A stretch of DNA of 64,000 bases. Source: Undaria pinnatifida. Lineage: Eukaryota; Sar; Phaeophyceae; Laminariales; Alariaceae. The translations under genes were made by a program, and so were the position numbers. The DNA lies in NCBI GenBank assembly GCA_012845835.1, contig JABAKD010000025.1, forward strand, positions 6,081,819-6,145,818, written 5' to 3'. Position 1 is the stretch's first letter. Each line of letters opens with the position of its first letter. Shown piece after piece: positions 1 through 10,724 of the stretch. A model generated the notes under the pieces. It was not told the origin of the DNA. It worked only from the letters and a program-made list of their open reading frames with translations, and ran no database searches.

Positions 1-276
1 CAGCAGGAGCCGGGGGCCAGACACCCGTTTCCGTCGTGAGTCAAAAGTAATGACTACGGTGGAAGGCTCGTACAGCAGCAGGGGCAGAGGGTCAGACACA
101 GATAGTACCCCACTCCCACGTACGTCGCCAACTGGCGACGGCGTCGGAGGCCCGTCCCAGGGGGGGGCCGTCCAACCCTGTTTTTCTTTGTTTTTCCGAC
201 TCAGCAGACCGCACAGCCGGGATACACAGTTAGCCAGACAATATCGAGTCACTCACCGTCCGTTTTAGCTCAATCC
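1..276 (+). other. 5' part of the Ngaro element, no recognisable domain
   Basis: A short frame (50-268) is open but has no recognisable domain and is rich in Ser, Gly and Arg. By position this is the gag-like region or 5' leader. The left end of the element is not in the window. Confidence 0.4.
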
Positions 277-702
277 GTGTTCGTCTTCCCCCTCATGGTA
301 GGTAGGGGAATGATTTACACGCACGGCCCGTTCGATCACACGCGTACCGCAGGACCGAAATCGGGGGCGTCGGAGCCGTCCGGTCGGGCCGATCCGCGGG
401 GGGGCAGCGGGTCAGCGCGCGCGCGGCTTCCTGATGGAGAGTGGCGCGGTCGACCTCCGAACGCACAGATAGTACAGCAGTGGCATGCAGAAGAAGCTAA
501 CCTCGGAAAAGACAACCTCGACGTTCAGACTAGAGAAGACATCTTGTATCGGCTAGCCGACATTCGCACGGCCCTGATGCGACAGGCCGCAGTGAGGCGA
601 CACCCGAGTATCGTAGGAACAGTCGCCCGTTTAGTGGGAGGCGGCTTGGTCGCCCCCCCGACAGACCCAGGCCAGATTCAGAAGTATTTCGGAGACATAT
701 GA
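277..702 (+). pseudogene. Gag-like/RT-linker reading frame of the Ngaro element
   Basis: This 141-residue frame lies just before the RT and overlaps it by four bases: its TGA stop and the RT ATG share ATGA at 699-702. The N-terminal half is low-complexity (Gly, Arg, Ser, Pro). The C-terminal half has a more protein-like run around NLDVQTREDILYRLADIRTA, then a Gly-rich linker. I recognise no zinc knuckle or other gag motif. By position it is the end of a gag-like ORF or an N-terminal pol extension. The overlap could allow termination-reinitiation, but in a copy with frame changes downstream it could also be chance. Function is unassigned. Confidence 0.45.
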
Positions 703-1612
703 AAGGTTTCAAAGACGTTGACGAACTTATTACGATCGTTACGGGGGGGGTCCCCGTGTGCGCAGCAGTAACCAGTACTGAGTTAAACCACGCCTTGCAA
801 TACGGTAACTACCGTAGTGCCCTCCAACATCCCCCGGCCATATGGGAGAAGCACAGCGAAGATGTCCGACGCGGTAAGTGCCTGGTCATACGTAAGTCGT
901 TCGCAAGACAAATCCCTAACCTGAGGGTGTCGCCCCTCGGGGCTGTAGTCACCCACAAGGTCAGGATTATTAACGACCTTTCCTTCGAGGTGCGGCACCG
1001 GAACAAAAAGGGGGGCCTGAACTGGGACACGGATCCAGACTCCGTTCCCTCGTGTCTGTGCGCGACAGCCCTTCCAAAGTTCCTCACAGAAATCGTGAGC
1101 CTACGCCAAATATACCCTGTAGAGCGCATACTGATGAGCAAGGCAGACGTATCAGATGCTTTTCGGAATGTTAGAGTCGACCCGGACCAAGCCCACAATT
1201 TCTGCTACACGATCGGGGACCTGGTCGTGATCGATTTTCGGCTGACGTTCGGGTGGTCCGGGTCCCCGGGTTTCTGGGGGGTCATGGCCTCGGCAGCCGA
1301 GCACTCGCATTGTCACACTTCGGAACAGTCAGCTCAGCTACTTAGCGAAGGACGTGAGATGATGTCACACGTCAAGATCGTAGACAGTTGGGAAGGAGAG
1401 CCAACCCGGGTGCCGACGGACGCCAAAATCAGAGCGCACCCGGGGGGGGGCAGGTTAGACCCGTTTCTCGTCACGGTGTACGTGGACGATTACCTCTCAG
1501 TTAGGGTACAGCCGACGACACGACTGCCCTTACAGCGTCCGCCTCATTAGCGTCCGACCACGTGCGCCTGTTCGGACGAGGCAAAGACGGAGCAACCCCG
1601 ATCCTTGCGCCA
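699..1612 (+). pseudogene. Reverse transcriptase domain of the Ngaro element, frameshifted
   Basis: RNA-templated DNA polymerase of the element. Visible motifs: RIINDLSFE near residue 92, the SKADVSDAFRNV block (first catalytic Asp), FGWSGSPGFW (motif B-like), and the catalytic YVDD at 1479-1490. The 699 frame closes at 1550, but the expected post-YVDD sequence (DDTALTASASLASDHVRLFG) continues in another frame from about 1505. That frame carries on to APK near 1612, where a second shift leads into the RNase H frame. There is thus one frame change just after the active site and another about 110 bases later. These may be decay or, less likely, assembly errors near homopolymers. The family is DIRS/Ngaro-like: no LTR-type protease or DDE integrase is present. 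Confidence 0.88.
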
Positions 1613-2640
1613 AAAAGAGCACGGACTGGTACACCAAGATGGACGCGCTAGGTTTCACTGTAAACTCGCATACCCTACGTGTTTCCTATCCGCGCGAGAA
1701 AACCGAGGCGATTAGGAGACTGTTGCACGACCAGTGGCCCTCGAGCAGGAGGTGCGCAACAGTTAAAGAAGTCCTTAGTATCGCGGGAAAGTTATGGAAC
1801 CTCACGTACGTAGTCAGAGCAGGCTGGAATTTCGTATGGAGGCTCTTACACCTGACGGGCCTCCATGACTTGAAGGACCAAAGGCGTCAGAACGGTATTG
1901 TGACCCTGGGTCGAGAGTTTCACGCAGACCTTCACTTCTGGAGGTGGTCCATAGAGCACGAGCTCCTACAAGTCGGAGAAGCTCTCAGCGCCCCTTGCTA
2001 CTCGACCATGAAACGTCCCCCAAAAAGGCATTACTTATCGGACGCCAGTTTTGAAGCGGTCGGGGGGTACTGCGTGGAGAAAAAGGTGTACTGGCGTTAT
2101 GATTTACCCACAGAACTGACAGCCGAACTTAAACGAAAAGCCGAGCTCAACGAAACCTGTACGATCATGATCAACCTCCTCGAATTGCTCGGGATGGGCG
2201 TAACAGCCTGGGTGATGGTCGAATTAGTAGGGGACACGCCCGAGCGCGACGGGGACCCGGTTCTGATGCGCGGCGACAACACGGCGGCAGTGTCGTGGGT
2301 CTCTCGGTGCGGCGGGGCCGGGCAAAAGTGCGCGGGCCTACTCATGCGAATGCTCGGCCGCCTTGAAATCAAGGGGCGGTGGTGCCACCTCACTAGGCAT
2401 ATCCCCGGCGCCCAAAACACTCTAGCAGATGGGATATCGCGGTGGCCCCGCAACATGGTAGGCAGAAAAGTTAAGGAACTCACAAACTCGGACGATTGGT
2501 CGGAGCGAGCGATTGGGAAGCGCGGGGTAGATGCTTTCAATGTCGTGCTTGGATCAGAATGCGTCTATACTAGTCACGACGAACTGTTATGGAACCTCAT
2601 GCAAACGGCACGGACGGCGCGTGACCCACCTCCGTGGTGA
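1612..2640 (+). pseudogene. RT thumb/connection and RNase H domain of the Ngaro element
   Basis: The frame is open from before the first ATG at 1639 and continues the RT: KSTDWYTKMDALGF is the usual post-palm segment of DIRS-order RTs. The C-terminal half is an RNase H. Candidate acidic active-site positions are the Asp of LSDASFEAVGGY, the Glu of INLLELLGMG and the Asp of MRGDNTAAVSW. The end HIPGAQNTLADGISRWP is the typical last helix of this RNase H type. Role: removal of the RNA template during reverse transcription. The 333-residue frame has no internal stop, so this is the best preserved domain of the copy. Its start is set by the upstream frame change and need not be a real initiation codon. 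Confidence 0.87.
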
Positions 2641-3767
2641 CACGCCTCGGGACCCCCTCCCCCGAAAAATCCCACCCGCTCGTTTTCCCTTTCGTGCTGC
2701 ACGAGCAGAAGCAGGGAACAATCAAGAGGCAGTACGGTTGGTGGAAACCCTGGCGTGGGGATCCGTGGCGCGAAAGTACCCAGAAAAACTACTGGGGAAA
2801 ATGGAAGATCCGGGTGGAGGAAGGGAGGTTGCAGGGGAAGGAGCCCTGGCTGCACGAACTCGGGGACACCGATCAGGTTCAAGAAGAAGTATTGGAATTC
2901 ATGGCGTCCCGGTGTTTCGTGAATAACAATCAGCAGTCGACTGTCAGGGGGTATTTGGCCGCGATCAAAAACTACCACAAGATGTGTACAGGATGGGCAC
3001 TGCCCACCTCGCACTGTATGATCGTAGCCGTAGGAAAAGGGATTGACAGGGCGCACGGTATGACACCGAAGAAATCGACCGTCCGGTTACCTTTGACTTG
3101 GTCGATTTTGTCGCAAGGGCGACGAGTAGTGACAACTACCGTTGACGAAGGGGTTGTCATGTGGCTGGGTCTGACATTGTCCTATTTCCTGCTGTGTAGA
3201 GCGTCGGAGTTGTGGGCGTACGCGGACGGAAAAGTTCACCCCGAGTTCTGTTTGATACGAAATTCCCTAACCTTTCTCTCGGGAGAAGAGAGACTCTCGT
3301 TTGAGAATCGCGCGCGCGAGAATGCAGTGCAGGTGCCGTTTCGGGCGTCGAAAAGCGACCAGAAGCGCGAGGGGTGCACGATCACCCAAACAAGGGTCGC
3401 GGGGGCGGCGTTGGACGCAGGAAGCTCGGCAGGAGCCTTCGAAGCCCTGCTGGAGCTTCTAAACGTACACCCCCAACTCCCAGGGGAGGCCCCGCTCACC
3501 GTCAGGCGCACGCCTTCGGGTTGGAATGTTTTTACCCGTTCGGAAGCGGTAGCAGCGTTGAGGCTGATGGTTGGAAGTAGCGGTCGAGATCCAGCCTAGT
3601 ATGCGTTGCACTCAGGAAGGATCGGGGGGGCAACCCAGTTGGCCGCGCAAAGGATCTCGGAGCTGCTGATACAACGCGCAGGCAGATGGAAGTCGCGTGC
3701 GTTCATGACTTACTTACGGGCGGCCGAGGAAGGCGCCGATTCGGTATCTGCGGCCCTAGCGAGGTAG
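2641..3767 (+). pseudogene. Tyrosine recombinase of the Ngaro element, split by TAG
   Basis: Site-specific recombinase that would integrate the circular DNA copy. The N-terminal SAM-like core region (NNNQQSTVRGYLAAIKNYH) and catalytic Arg I (LLCRASELWAY, Arg codon 3198-3200) lie in the frame ending at TAG 3597-3599. Reading on in the same frame gives 55 further codons to 3767 with the HxxR box (HSGR, 3609-3620), GRW and the nucleophile Tyr in MTYLR (3711-3713). The stop therefore separates Arg I from the rest of the active site. A further frame change near 2777 is likely, because VETLAWGSVARK in one frame is followed by TQKNYWGKW in another. No ATG opens this frame near its start. The damage points to an inactive copy; programmed readthrough is a minor alternative. 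Confidence 0.87.
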
Positions 3768-3796
3768 GGGTCGTCGTTTTCATGGTGTCCACATGG
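3768..3796 (+). other. Spacer between recombinase stop and repeat B1
   Basis: Twenty-nine bases separate the end of the recombinase frame from the first base shared with repeat B2. No motif seen. Confidence 0.5.
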
Positions 3797-4056
3797 TGTG
3801 AGAGTTTTGTTATAGCCCCGCAAGCGAAGGAGCGGGGCACGGGTTTTTTCGGATTAGCCTGATAACGTATTAAGTTTTCGCTTGTGAGGGAGATTCGTAG
3901 TTATTATTTGGGTTAAACTCACGGCACGCCCCCTAGCGGGTTTTGTATTGCGTTGCGCGGCGTGCCTCTGCTTTCGCAGGTTTTTCCTTGGGCATCGCCG
4001 TAAAACGCGCCGGCATTCGGAAACTAATAATCCAGAATCTCTTGAGCTGCAACAAA
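3797..4056 (+). repeat. Ngaro split direct repeat B1
   Basis: About 260 bp, near-identical to 4422-4679. Both start TGTGAGAG, share GTTATAGCCCCGCAAGCGAA, and end GAGCTGCAACAAA. The segment AGCCCCGCAAGCGAAGGAGCGGGGC can fold as a short stem-loop. Confidence 0.9.
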
Positions 4057-4421
4057 ATGTAGCTTTACGCAGGAATGCGGAGTTTGTGGAGGCGTGGTTG
4101 GGATTCGAATAACGGTAGTAGGGTAACGGCCAAACTAGAATACAAATATGAATTAGGCCGACGTCGTTGTGTCTGCCCCAGACTCGCCCAAGTGGCAGAC
4201 GAGATTAGGGCTCCCACACGAGCGGCGGGGCTGGAACACAGAGAGAGACGGAGAGTTGACCCTCCAGTGGCTGCGAGGCTGGGGACGGAGTATATGGGTT
4301 ACAGCAGCGCAGCAGATCAGGACAGCGCGTCAACTTGATTTGATCGACTTTCCTGCCCGCCCACCCTGTCGCTCATAAGGAGGGGGGAATAAGGGCGCAA
4401 CAAGTCGGGACGATTGTTGGC
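4057..4421 (+). repeat. Ngaro segment A2 between the B repeats
   Basis: Unique sequence between B1 and B2. In split-repeat elements this segment is repeated at the far left end (A1), which would lie before position 1. Two short frames overlap here and neither resembles a protein I know. Confidence 0.65.
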
Positions 4422-4679
4422 TGTGAGAGGTTTGTTATAGCCCCGCAAGCGAAGGAGTGGGGCACGGATTTTTCGGGTTAGCCTGATAACGTATTAAGTT
4501 TTCGCTTGGGGGGGGGGTCGGAGTTATTATTTGGGTTAAACTCACGGCGGGCCCCCTGGCGGGTTTTGTATTGGGTTGCGCGGCTCGCCTCTGCTTTCGC
4601 AGGTTTTTCCCTGGGCACCGCCGTAAAACGCGCCAACATTCGAAAACAAATAATCCAGAATCTCTTGAGCTGCAACAAA
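4422..4679 (+). repeat. Ngaro split direct repeat B2 and right end of element
   Basis: Second copy of B1, differing mainly by scattered substitutions and a longer G run near 4509. After its last shared base the sequence resumes the GT-rich block (AAATGTTTTGGTGTGTG), matching uninterrupted paralogues near 54930 and 55260. Confidence 0.9.
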
Positions 4680-5600
4680 GAAATGTTTTGGTGTGTGTTG
4701 TGTTCGTTGTCCTAAATGCCCCGCGCGGGCAGGATCAAACAGCAGAAGCGCAAACGTTCCAACGCATGCATCACCAGCGCTGTGTTGGCAGGGCAGCCGA
4801 ACGGTGCTTGGATGCTACTAAAGCAGTGTAGTGTGTGTTGGTGTTGGTGTGTGTGTCCCAAAATGCACCACCAGCTGGTTGTTTGCGTGCCAGGATGTAG
4901 TTCGTAGCGCCGTTTGATTTGAAGCTTGAAGCGCGGCCGTTTGAATTTTATGGTTTTGTATGGACGAGGCGGGATTTTTGGGAGTTTTTTTTTTTCGCAG
5001 CCCACGGCACAACGAAGTGAAACGTTTTTGGCGTGTGTTGTGTTCGCTGTCCTAAATGCCCTGCACGGGCAGGATCGAACAGCAGAGGCGCAAACGTCCC
5101 AGCGCATGCACCACGAGCGCCGGGTGGGCAGGGCAGCCGAACGGCGCTTGGATGCTACTATAGCAGTGTTGTGTGTGTTGGTGTTGGTGTGTGTGTCCCA
5201 AAATGCACCACCAGCGCTGGGTTGGCAGGGCAGCCGAACGGTGCTCGGATGCTATTAGCAGTATAATGTGTGTTGGTGTTGGTGTGTGTGTCTCAAGATG
5301 CACTACCAGCGCTGGGTTGGCAGGGCAGCCGAACGGTGCTTTGGATGCTACTAGCAGTGTACTGTGTGTTGGTGTTGGTGTGTGTGTCCCAAACTGCACC
5401 ACCAGCGCTGGGTTGGCAGGGCATCCGAACGGTGCTTGGATGATACTAGCAATGTCGGGGGGGGGCGACGCGCCTCCTATCCGAACCCCCCCCCCCGGGA
5501 CGACCTCCAGTGTGCATTGGCAGGGGCCCGACACAGTGTGCGTTGGAAGGACCCCCACCAGTGTGCGTTTAAAAAAGTATATGGAAAAAGTATGTAGTGG
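4680..5600 (+). repeat. GT-rich block A, copy 1 (two-level tandem repeat)
   Basis: Outer period is about 340 bp (GCAGGATCGAACAGCAGAGG near 4730 and 5070). Inner period is about 95 bp around CAGCGCTGGGTTGGCAGGGC, with units starting near 5108, 5207, 5301 and 5397, each followed by TGTGTTGGTGTTGGTGTGTG. The block ends in a G-run and C-run segment (5456-5505), then CCAGTGTGC-type motifs to about 5600. The same module order occurs at 54480-55725. Reading frames on both strands follow the repeat and I do not treat them as genes. Confidence 0.9.
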
Positions 5601-7084
5601 ATTTTTTTTAGAAATCTGCCACTAACAGAGTTGCACATGCACGGAAACCACACAAAAACGCGTGTTCTGATGATTATGCACGATGTGTAACGACGTACGT
5701 GCTGCGTGTAATGTGAGGGGTCGACAACGTGTTGTACGAACCGTATCATTACACATGCACATACAATTGAATACTGCACGCAGTCAAATTCAAATTCAGT
5801 GGCAATTTGGACTGATTCTACGATAGCCCCCCAACAAAATCAGCGAGTTCCTTTAACGAACGTTTCATGGCTACTCGACACGGGGAAGGATGATACATGA
5901 AAAATACAATCTTCACATAGTTTCTTAGTAGGCAAAGGACTATCGAAGGATGGCGTCGGGGGGGCAAGGGGCACCGTATTTCAGGAGATACGGCCGGAAG
6001 ATGATTTCGAAACGGACGATTTCGTTAAAGAAATGTTGGGGGGGCTACCGTAGAACGACTCTTTGACACGCTTGACCATAAACTGACGCATGTACCACCT
6101 GCCTCGGTGGTGCGATTCAAAACCAGCACACAATGCACCAACCATCCAACCCAACAGGCAATGAACAACTGTGCTCACTTTCTTTACCCGTTTAATTCAA
6201 AAGCAGCCAATGCGCACCTGACTTATTTGTAATATATCCAACCATTACCAACACCGACAGTAGAGATGTAAAGCCGCTAACGATGACGCAATGGCGGAGA
6301 CCGTGTATCGCATTCAACATGCTCTGGACTCCATATGCCTAGAATTCATTGACTGTTGTACGCAAAAAGATACACTATCAAAGCAAGTCACACATACTCT
6401 TCTATCGAGAATAACATAAACTCCTCCCACAACGCGTACGCCGTGTGAACCCCCTTGGACAGCACTGGTCAGTCCGAACCAATTGGCAGCCGGTGAGACC
6501 ACAGTCAACCAGTGTTCACCCCGAGAAACAAACAAGAAAATAATGGCACCTTTGCCCCTTGCCCACTAATGGTGGCGGCAACAGGAAGCAGGCCAGAACC
6601 TCCTCAACCAAACTCATACAGTCCAGGGAACATCGGCGAGCACAGGGACTCATGTATTTATCGTACTAACGTGCGCATCTGTAACTAGCTACAACATGAA
6701 ACTGTGGGAATGAACCACTTGTTTCTCCACGTATATGGCTAGAATCCTGTATCCTAAACACCACTGTCCAAGCGCACAACCTCCTGCGAAAAAAAAGTTG
6801 AAAATACGCCATAGCAACTTAATTTCGCGAGTTTTCCGCACGGCATCACGCACACAACTAATCAAGCGCACAAGCTCTTGCAAGAAAAGAACCAGCAACA
6901 CGTCAAAACAACTTCACTCAGATATTCCACTCCGTGTATACACAAAATCTTCATTGAAACGACCGCAAAAAGGCGCGATTGGCCGAAGAACACGTGGGAC
7001 ATACGCGGGGCGGAAACAAATCGAAAACTGATTCCGCAGGCAGGCTCAACAAGAACACTCATATATAGTACGTCCACCAAATAC
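5601..7084. other. No recognisable gene
   Basis: Only short frames on both strands, none with a recognisable domain. No repeat shared with the rest of the window was found, apart from poly-G runs near 5958 and 6035. Confidence 0.5.
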
Positions 7085-7860
7085 TTGGTTTTATTATTAT
7101 ATGTGACCTAAACCCCTTGAAAACCCTTCCCCCCCTCCCCCCCGTCGCCTTTTATTTTTTCCCTCGCTTCCTCTTGCTTAAACGCCCCACATACTATCGA
7201 AATCCGCCAGAGTAATAAACACTTCCACGCCCGGGATATCGCCTCGTTATCGTTTCAGAGCCGTCCATGCCGCTGCTGCAATTCCCACTCACCCCCGTCC
7301 TCAACGCCCCTTCCTTCCCCACCACCCGCACCATCGCCTAGACCTAGCACCACGCGTATAGCAACCCCTACATCTATGCCACCTAAAGCCCCCCCCCCCC
7401 CGCCCCCGGCCCCCCCCGCCACATCCCCCCCCCTCGCCCACAAGAGATATTTGGAGTTTCCACGCACAAATTGACCTGCCCCACTTGTCCCCTCCCCCCC
7501 CTCCCCTCCTCCCGCCCCCCTTTTGATCAAAATCGGGCCCCCACGTCCTAAACAACTCCGCCCTCCCCTCACCGCATATTCGACTTACATAATTCACTTG
7601 ATAAACTGATGCATTTCCTTCCACAGCTGTCAGATTTTGTCCCCCTCAGAAACGAGTTTTAGGGTTTCCGCGCACAGACTGCTTAACATCACCCTGTTGA
7701 CCCTGATAGCTACACTGCAGTTGCAAGGGAATTCGCCGGCCTATATTCTTAATGAGGACACACCACCCGTATACGCGCGATCGGAGTATCACACACAGCG
7801 TGCAAAGATGAGTTTCGACAACATATTCGAACTCACAGCTGGAGTGTAATTAAATATAGA
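7085..7860 (-). repeat. Family B repeat, inverted copy
   Basis: Reverse-complement copy of the family seen at 36912-37880. It carries the module matching GTGCGCGGAAACTATAAA (as its complement near 7660), C-runs in place of G-runs (7390-7440, 7490-7530), and ends with the peptide-like end ATGAGTTTCGAC at 7808, reading MSFDNIFELTAGV then stop. Glycine- or proline-rich frames here follow the homopolymer runs and are not genes. Confidence 0.88.
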
Positions 7861-8260
7861 TACAATATATAGTTGGAATTCCCCCCCCCCCACACCCTCA
7901 GCCCCCGTCTTCCCCGACCCCCCCCCTCCCAACCCTTCGAACACTCTGCTCTCTTCTCACACGTTATACCACGTACAGCATACACTTGATAAATTTATGC
8001 ATTTCCATCCACAGCTGTCAGATTTTGTCCTCCTCAAAAACGGGCTATATAGTTCCCGCGCAAAGACTGAGTAACACCGGCCTGTTGACCCTGGTACAAG
8101 CTACACCGTGGTTCCAAGGGGAGTCGCCGACCTAAAGCCTTAATAAGGACACACACCCAGCGATACGCGCGAACGGAGTATCATACACAGCTTGCAGAGA
8201 TGAGTTTCGACAAAATCTTGGATCTCACAGTTGGAGTGTATCTACTTTTATACTATTGTA
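7861..8260 (-). repeat. Second, shorter inverted family B copy
   Basis: It repeats the last part of the preceding copy: CAGCTGTCAGATTTTGTCC near 8012, then the terminal frame at 8200 reading MSFDKILDLTVGVYLLLYY. It lies tandem to 7085-7860 and is truncated at its G/C-tract side. Confidence 0.85.
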
Positions 8261-8927
8261 GTAAGACACAAAGACGTGGACGTCAGCGCCGAATCGGCAC
8301 ACGTGGAACTAACTCGCAACATGACCATAGTACACGAACAGGCGGGGGCGACGTCGCACCGCTAATGGTTGGTCCCGTTCCTTTTTATTTTAAATGAAGT
8401 AAAGGCACACGAGATGGAGAACAATCCCTCAACACGCTCCGCGACCGTCTTTCCCCGTCTTCACCAACGGCCTACATATACATCGTATTCATATTGCATG
8501 GAGCATTGAATGCCACCACCCATTTTTGTTGTGTAGGCGGACAGCAGGTACTTGGCCGCTCTGACACAAAGGTGACGTGTTAAACTCTCGCCGATGCTAC
8601 GCGTTGTTAACGTGTATCAGGACAGGGGAAGAGGAGCGATGTAGTGCAAAGGCAGAACGGCTTCAATGAAAACGATGGCTCAGTACAATAATGTCTGGTC
8701 GTCCAAGAAAGACACCAAACTGGTAGATGTTTATAGTCAGAAATTCGTTAGACACCCCGTGTGCAAGGTTTAGCGTTCAGCGCACGCTCGCGACACAAAA
8801 ATATCATGGTCTCCTTATCAAACCAACCCACGTTTCAACAAAACAGAAAACGAAGTGGTCAGCATCCACGTACTAGCGATGCACTTGCTCCTGCCGCCCT
8901 ATCCCCATCCTTGACCAAACGGCCCTA
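8261..8927. other. No recognisable gene
   Basis: No feature supported. Short frames only. Confidence 0.4.
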
Positions 8928-9242
8928 TCATTTTTTTCTTGGATAGCGGGAGGACCGCTCGAACTGGTGTATGGCCTCATCATCTCTTCTTCTCAGCCAG
9001 CGGAACAATGAAATGATGTTCTCGATCGTAGTATCTACCACTCCTGCAATCACTCTGTTCATCCTCCTGTAAATACCAACATTTGCGTAGTAGAGGTTGG
9101 TGGATTCTCCCCAAAAAATAGCCGGGTAAGTTTTTGATTCGTTGGCCAGTCTCGGGACCTCTGTTTCAACGAAATACTGGATTTCACGGCTAAACTGTCG
9201 TTTCAGCTTACGGGAAAACACCAACGCGGTCAATGAAAGCAT
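8928..9242 (-). CDS. Unassigned small membrane-type reading frame
   Basis: A 104-codon frame from ATG 9242. The frame is open upstream to a TGA and includes YIGYAFI before the Met, which with LSLTALVF makes a hydrophobic stretch of about 17-20 residues: a plausible transmembrane helix. After it comes a mixed-charge segment (SRKLKRQFSREIQYFVETEV, then PRLANESKTYPAIFWGES) and a basic C-terminus ending SSRYPRKK. Composition is balanced and unlike the low-complexity frames elsewhere in the window, so it may be an exon or a degraded gene. I do not recognise the family, and no start context or splice sites were established. It stands alone, with no coding neighbour. Confidence 0.3.
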   Translation of the reverse strand: MLSLTALVFSRKLKRQFSREIQYFVETEVPRLANESKTYPAIFWGESTNLYYANVGIYRRMNRVIAGVVDTTIENIISLFRWLRRRDDEAIHQFERSSRYPRKK

Positions 9243-10724
9243 GATAAATGCATAACCGATATATTTGAAGTAGATTCAGCACAATACCAGGTAGGTTGGT
9301 GGGTACAGGTATCATGGTACTAAAAATGAGTAATAATTGAGAATGAGGGAGCAATGGTGAATACAGATACTCATTTTGTACAATACGACGGGTATATGAA
9401 TGCGATTTGGTACGTGAAACTTTCTCTGGAGGACGTTTTCCACTAGTCTATACCCTTCACCACAAATTCCCGGATTCCAATGAACACTTTAACCTAATAC
9501 TATTACTGGGACTATTACTAGGACTAAGGCTGTAGTGGGCGGTTACTCTTGGAGCCTCATTTCACGGTAACTCTGGGTCACTCGCGCAAGTGAAACCCCC
9601 TGTTCCTTCGCCGCCTTAAGCTTTTGTGCTTTATAATGTATGTACCTGGTATGCGACATTAATGCACGATGTGGAATTGTCGGCTACGATGCGCCAAACG
9701 AATGGTTTGACGTGCTCTAGTCAATGAGGTAAAGAGACTCGTGCGAGTGGCCCAACGGTACTGCCAAGTGGGGGTAGGATAGAGTATGATAAAGTATGAT
9801 GGAGTATGATATGGTATAGTCTAATACGCGTAGACCTGGTCCTACACAATAGACGATAATACAACGGCATAGTAGTGGAGGCGGCTCGAGCTTTCGGTGC
9901 TTCTAAAAACTTCACGTGGAATACAAAATAATAATTCGTGCCGCCTATTACTATACTCTTGAGCACGTTGTTTTTCCAGATCAACTGGTAAGTTTTTTGC
10001 CCTCAGAGACGTTCGGCAAAAACCGGGTCACAGGCGTCTTCCGTTCTTCCCCCCAACGTGCATGCCTATATTGTAATTGTACAATGGGTTCATTTTTCTT
10101 TTATTTTTCGGCGTTATATATGTTATGCTCGTCAAATTTCATTGAATTTTGCTATCAACAACCCACGCTTCAAACCGTTCCACTGGTGAATTGTTCACGC
10201 AAGGAGAAGTGCATATGAACGAGCACGACCATTCACCCAAGAAGAGATCGAACAAAAACCACCATCAACTAGACCATATCCAGCTGCTACACATTGTACG
10301 CCTGCCCGTATCGAAACACAACATAAAATACAACCGAACATACCGCAAATAGTAAGCAGGCGAGACGACCCACCTTCCCGTCGAATGAATACCCGACCCG
10401 ATCGCGCGGTTACTATTTTCCAACGACAAGGACGCACACACAGCAATCAATAATACATGATGGGCATGGAAACATTTTCGTTCAAAGTAATCGGTTGTAT
10501 GAGACGCATCGTTCGGAGTTTCAATTTTCCCGGTTGTTGATGCAACCTGTTTTAAAAATCGTCGGAGCGGGCGGCGTTTTCTTGCGTGTTAACCCATTTC
10601 TAGCTCCTACAACCTCCCTGGTCCACCTCCAAGTGGTTTGTCGCCATGTCAGGAGTGCGGTGCGCAAAGCGCTAAACATATGGGTGGACATGTACCGTAC
10701 ACGTGAGCACCAGCAATTGTTGGT
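9243..10724. other. No recognisable gene; short microsatellite at 9783-9825
   Basis: Short unassigned frames. A degenerate GAGTATGATA-type microsatellite lies at about 9783-9825. ACTATTACT is duplicated near 9500-9520. Confidence 0.45.

Larger units (their letters stand above)
1..4679 (+). mobile_element. Ngaro-type (tyrosine recombinase) retrotransposon, 5' end outside window
   Basis: The order reverse transcriptase, RNase H, tyrosine recombinase, then a B1-A2-B2 arrangement of direct repeats is characteristic of Ngaro/DIRS-order elements, which integrate with a recombinase instead of a DDE integrase. B1 (3797-4056) and B2 (4422-4679) are near-identical repeats of about 260 bp flanking a unique segment. 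The partner A1 should lie upstream of the window and is not visible. The coding part is damaged: frame changes near 1503, 1612 and 2777 and an in-frame TAG at 3597. The right end abuts a GT-rich repeat (4680 on) whose paralogue at 54480-55725 lacks the insertion. The copy is therefore a dead or recently dying element. Assignment is by domain order and motifs. Confidence 0.85.

Noticed and set aside
5052-5558. 168-codon minus frame with CPANPALVV repeats
   Set aside because: Peptide repeats equal the 95-bp DNA repeat; the unit also gives frames on the other strand.
7255-7624. Gly-rich minus frames (up to 107 codons)
   Set aside because: They are translations of C/G homopolymer modules of family B.
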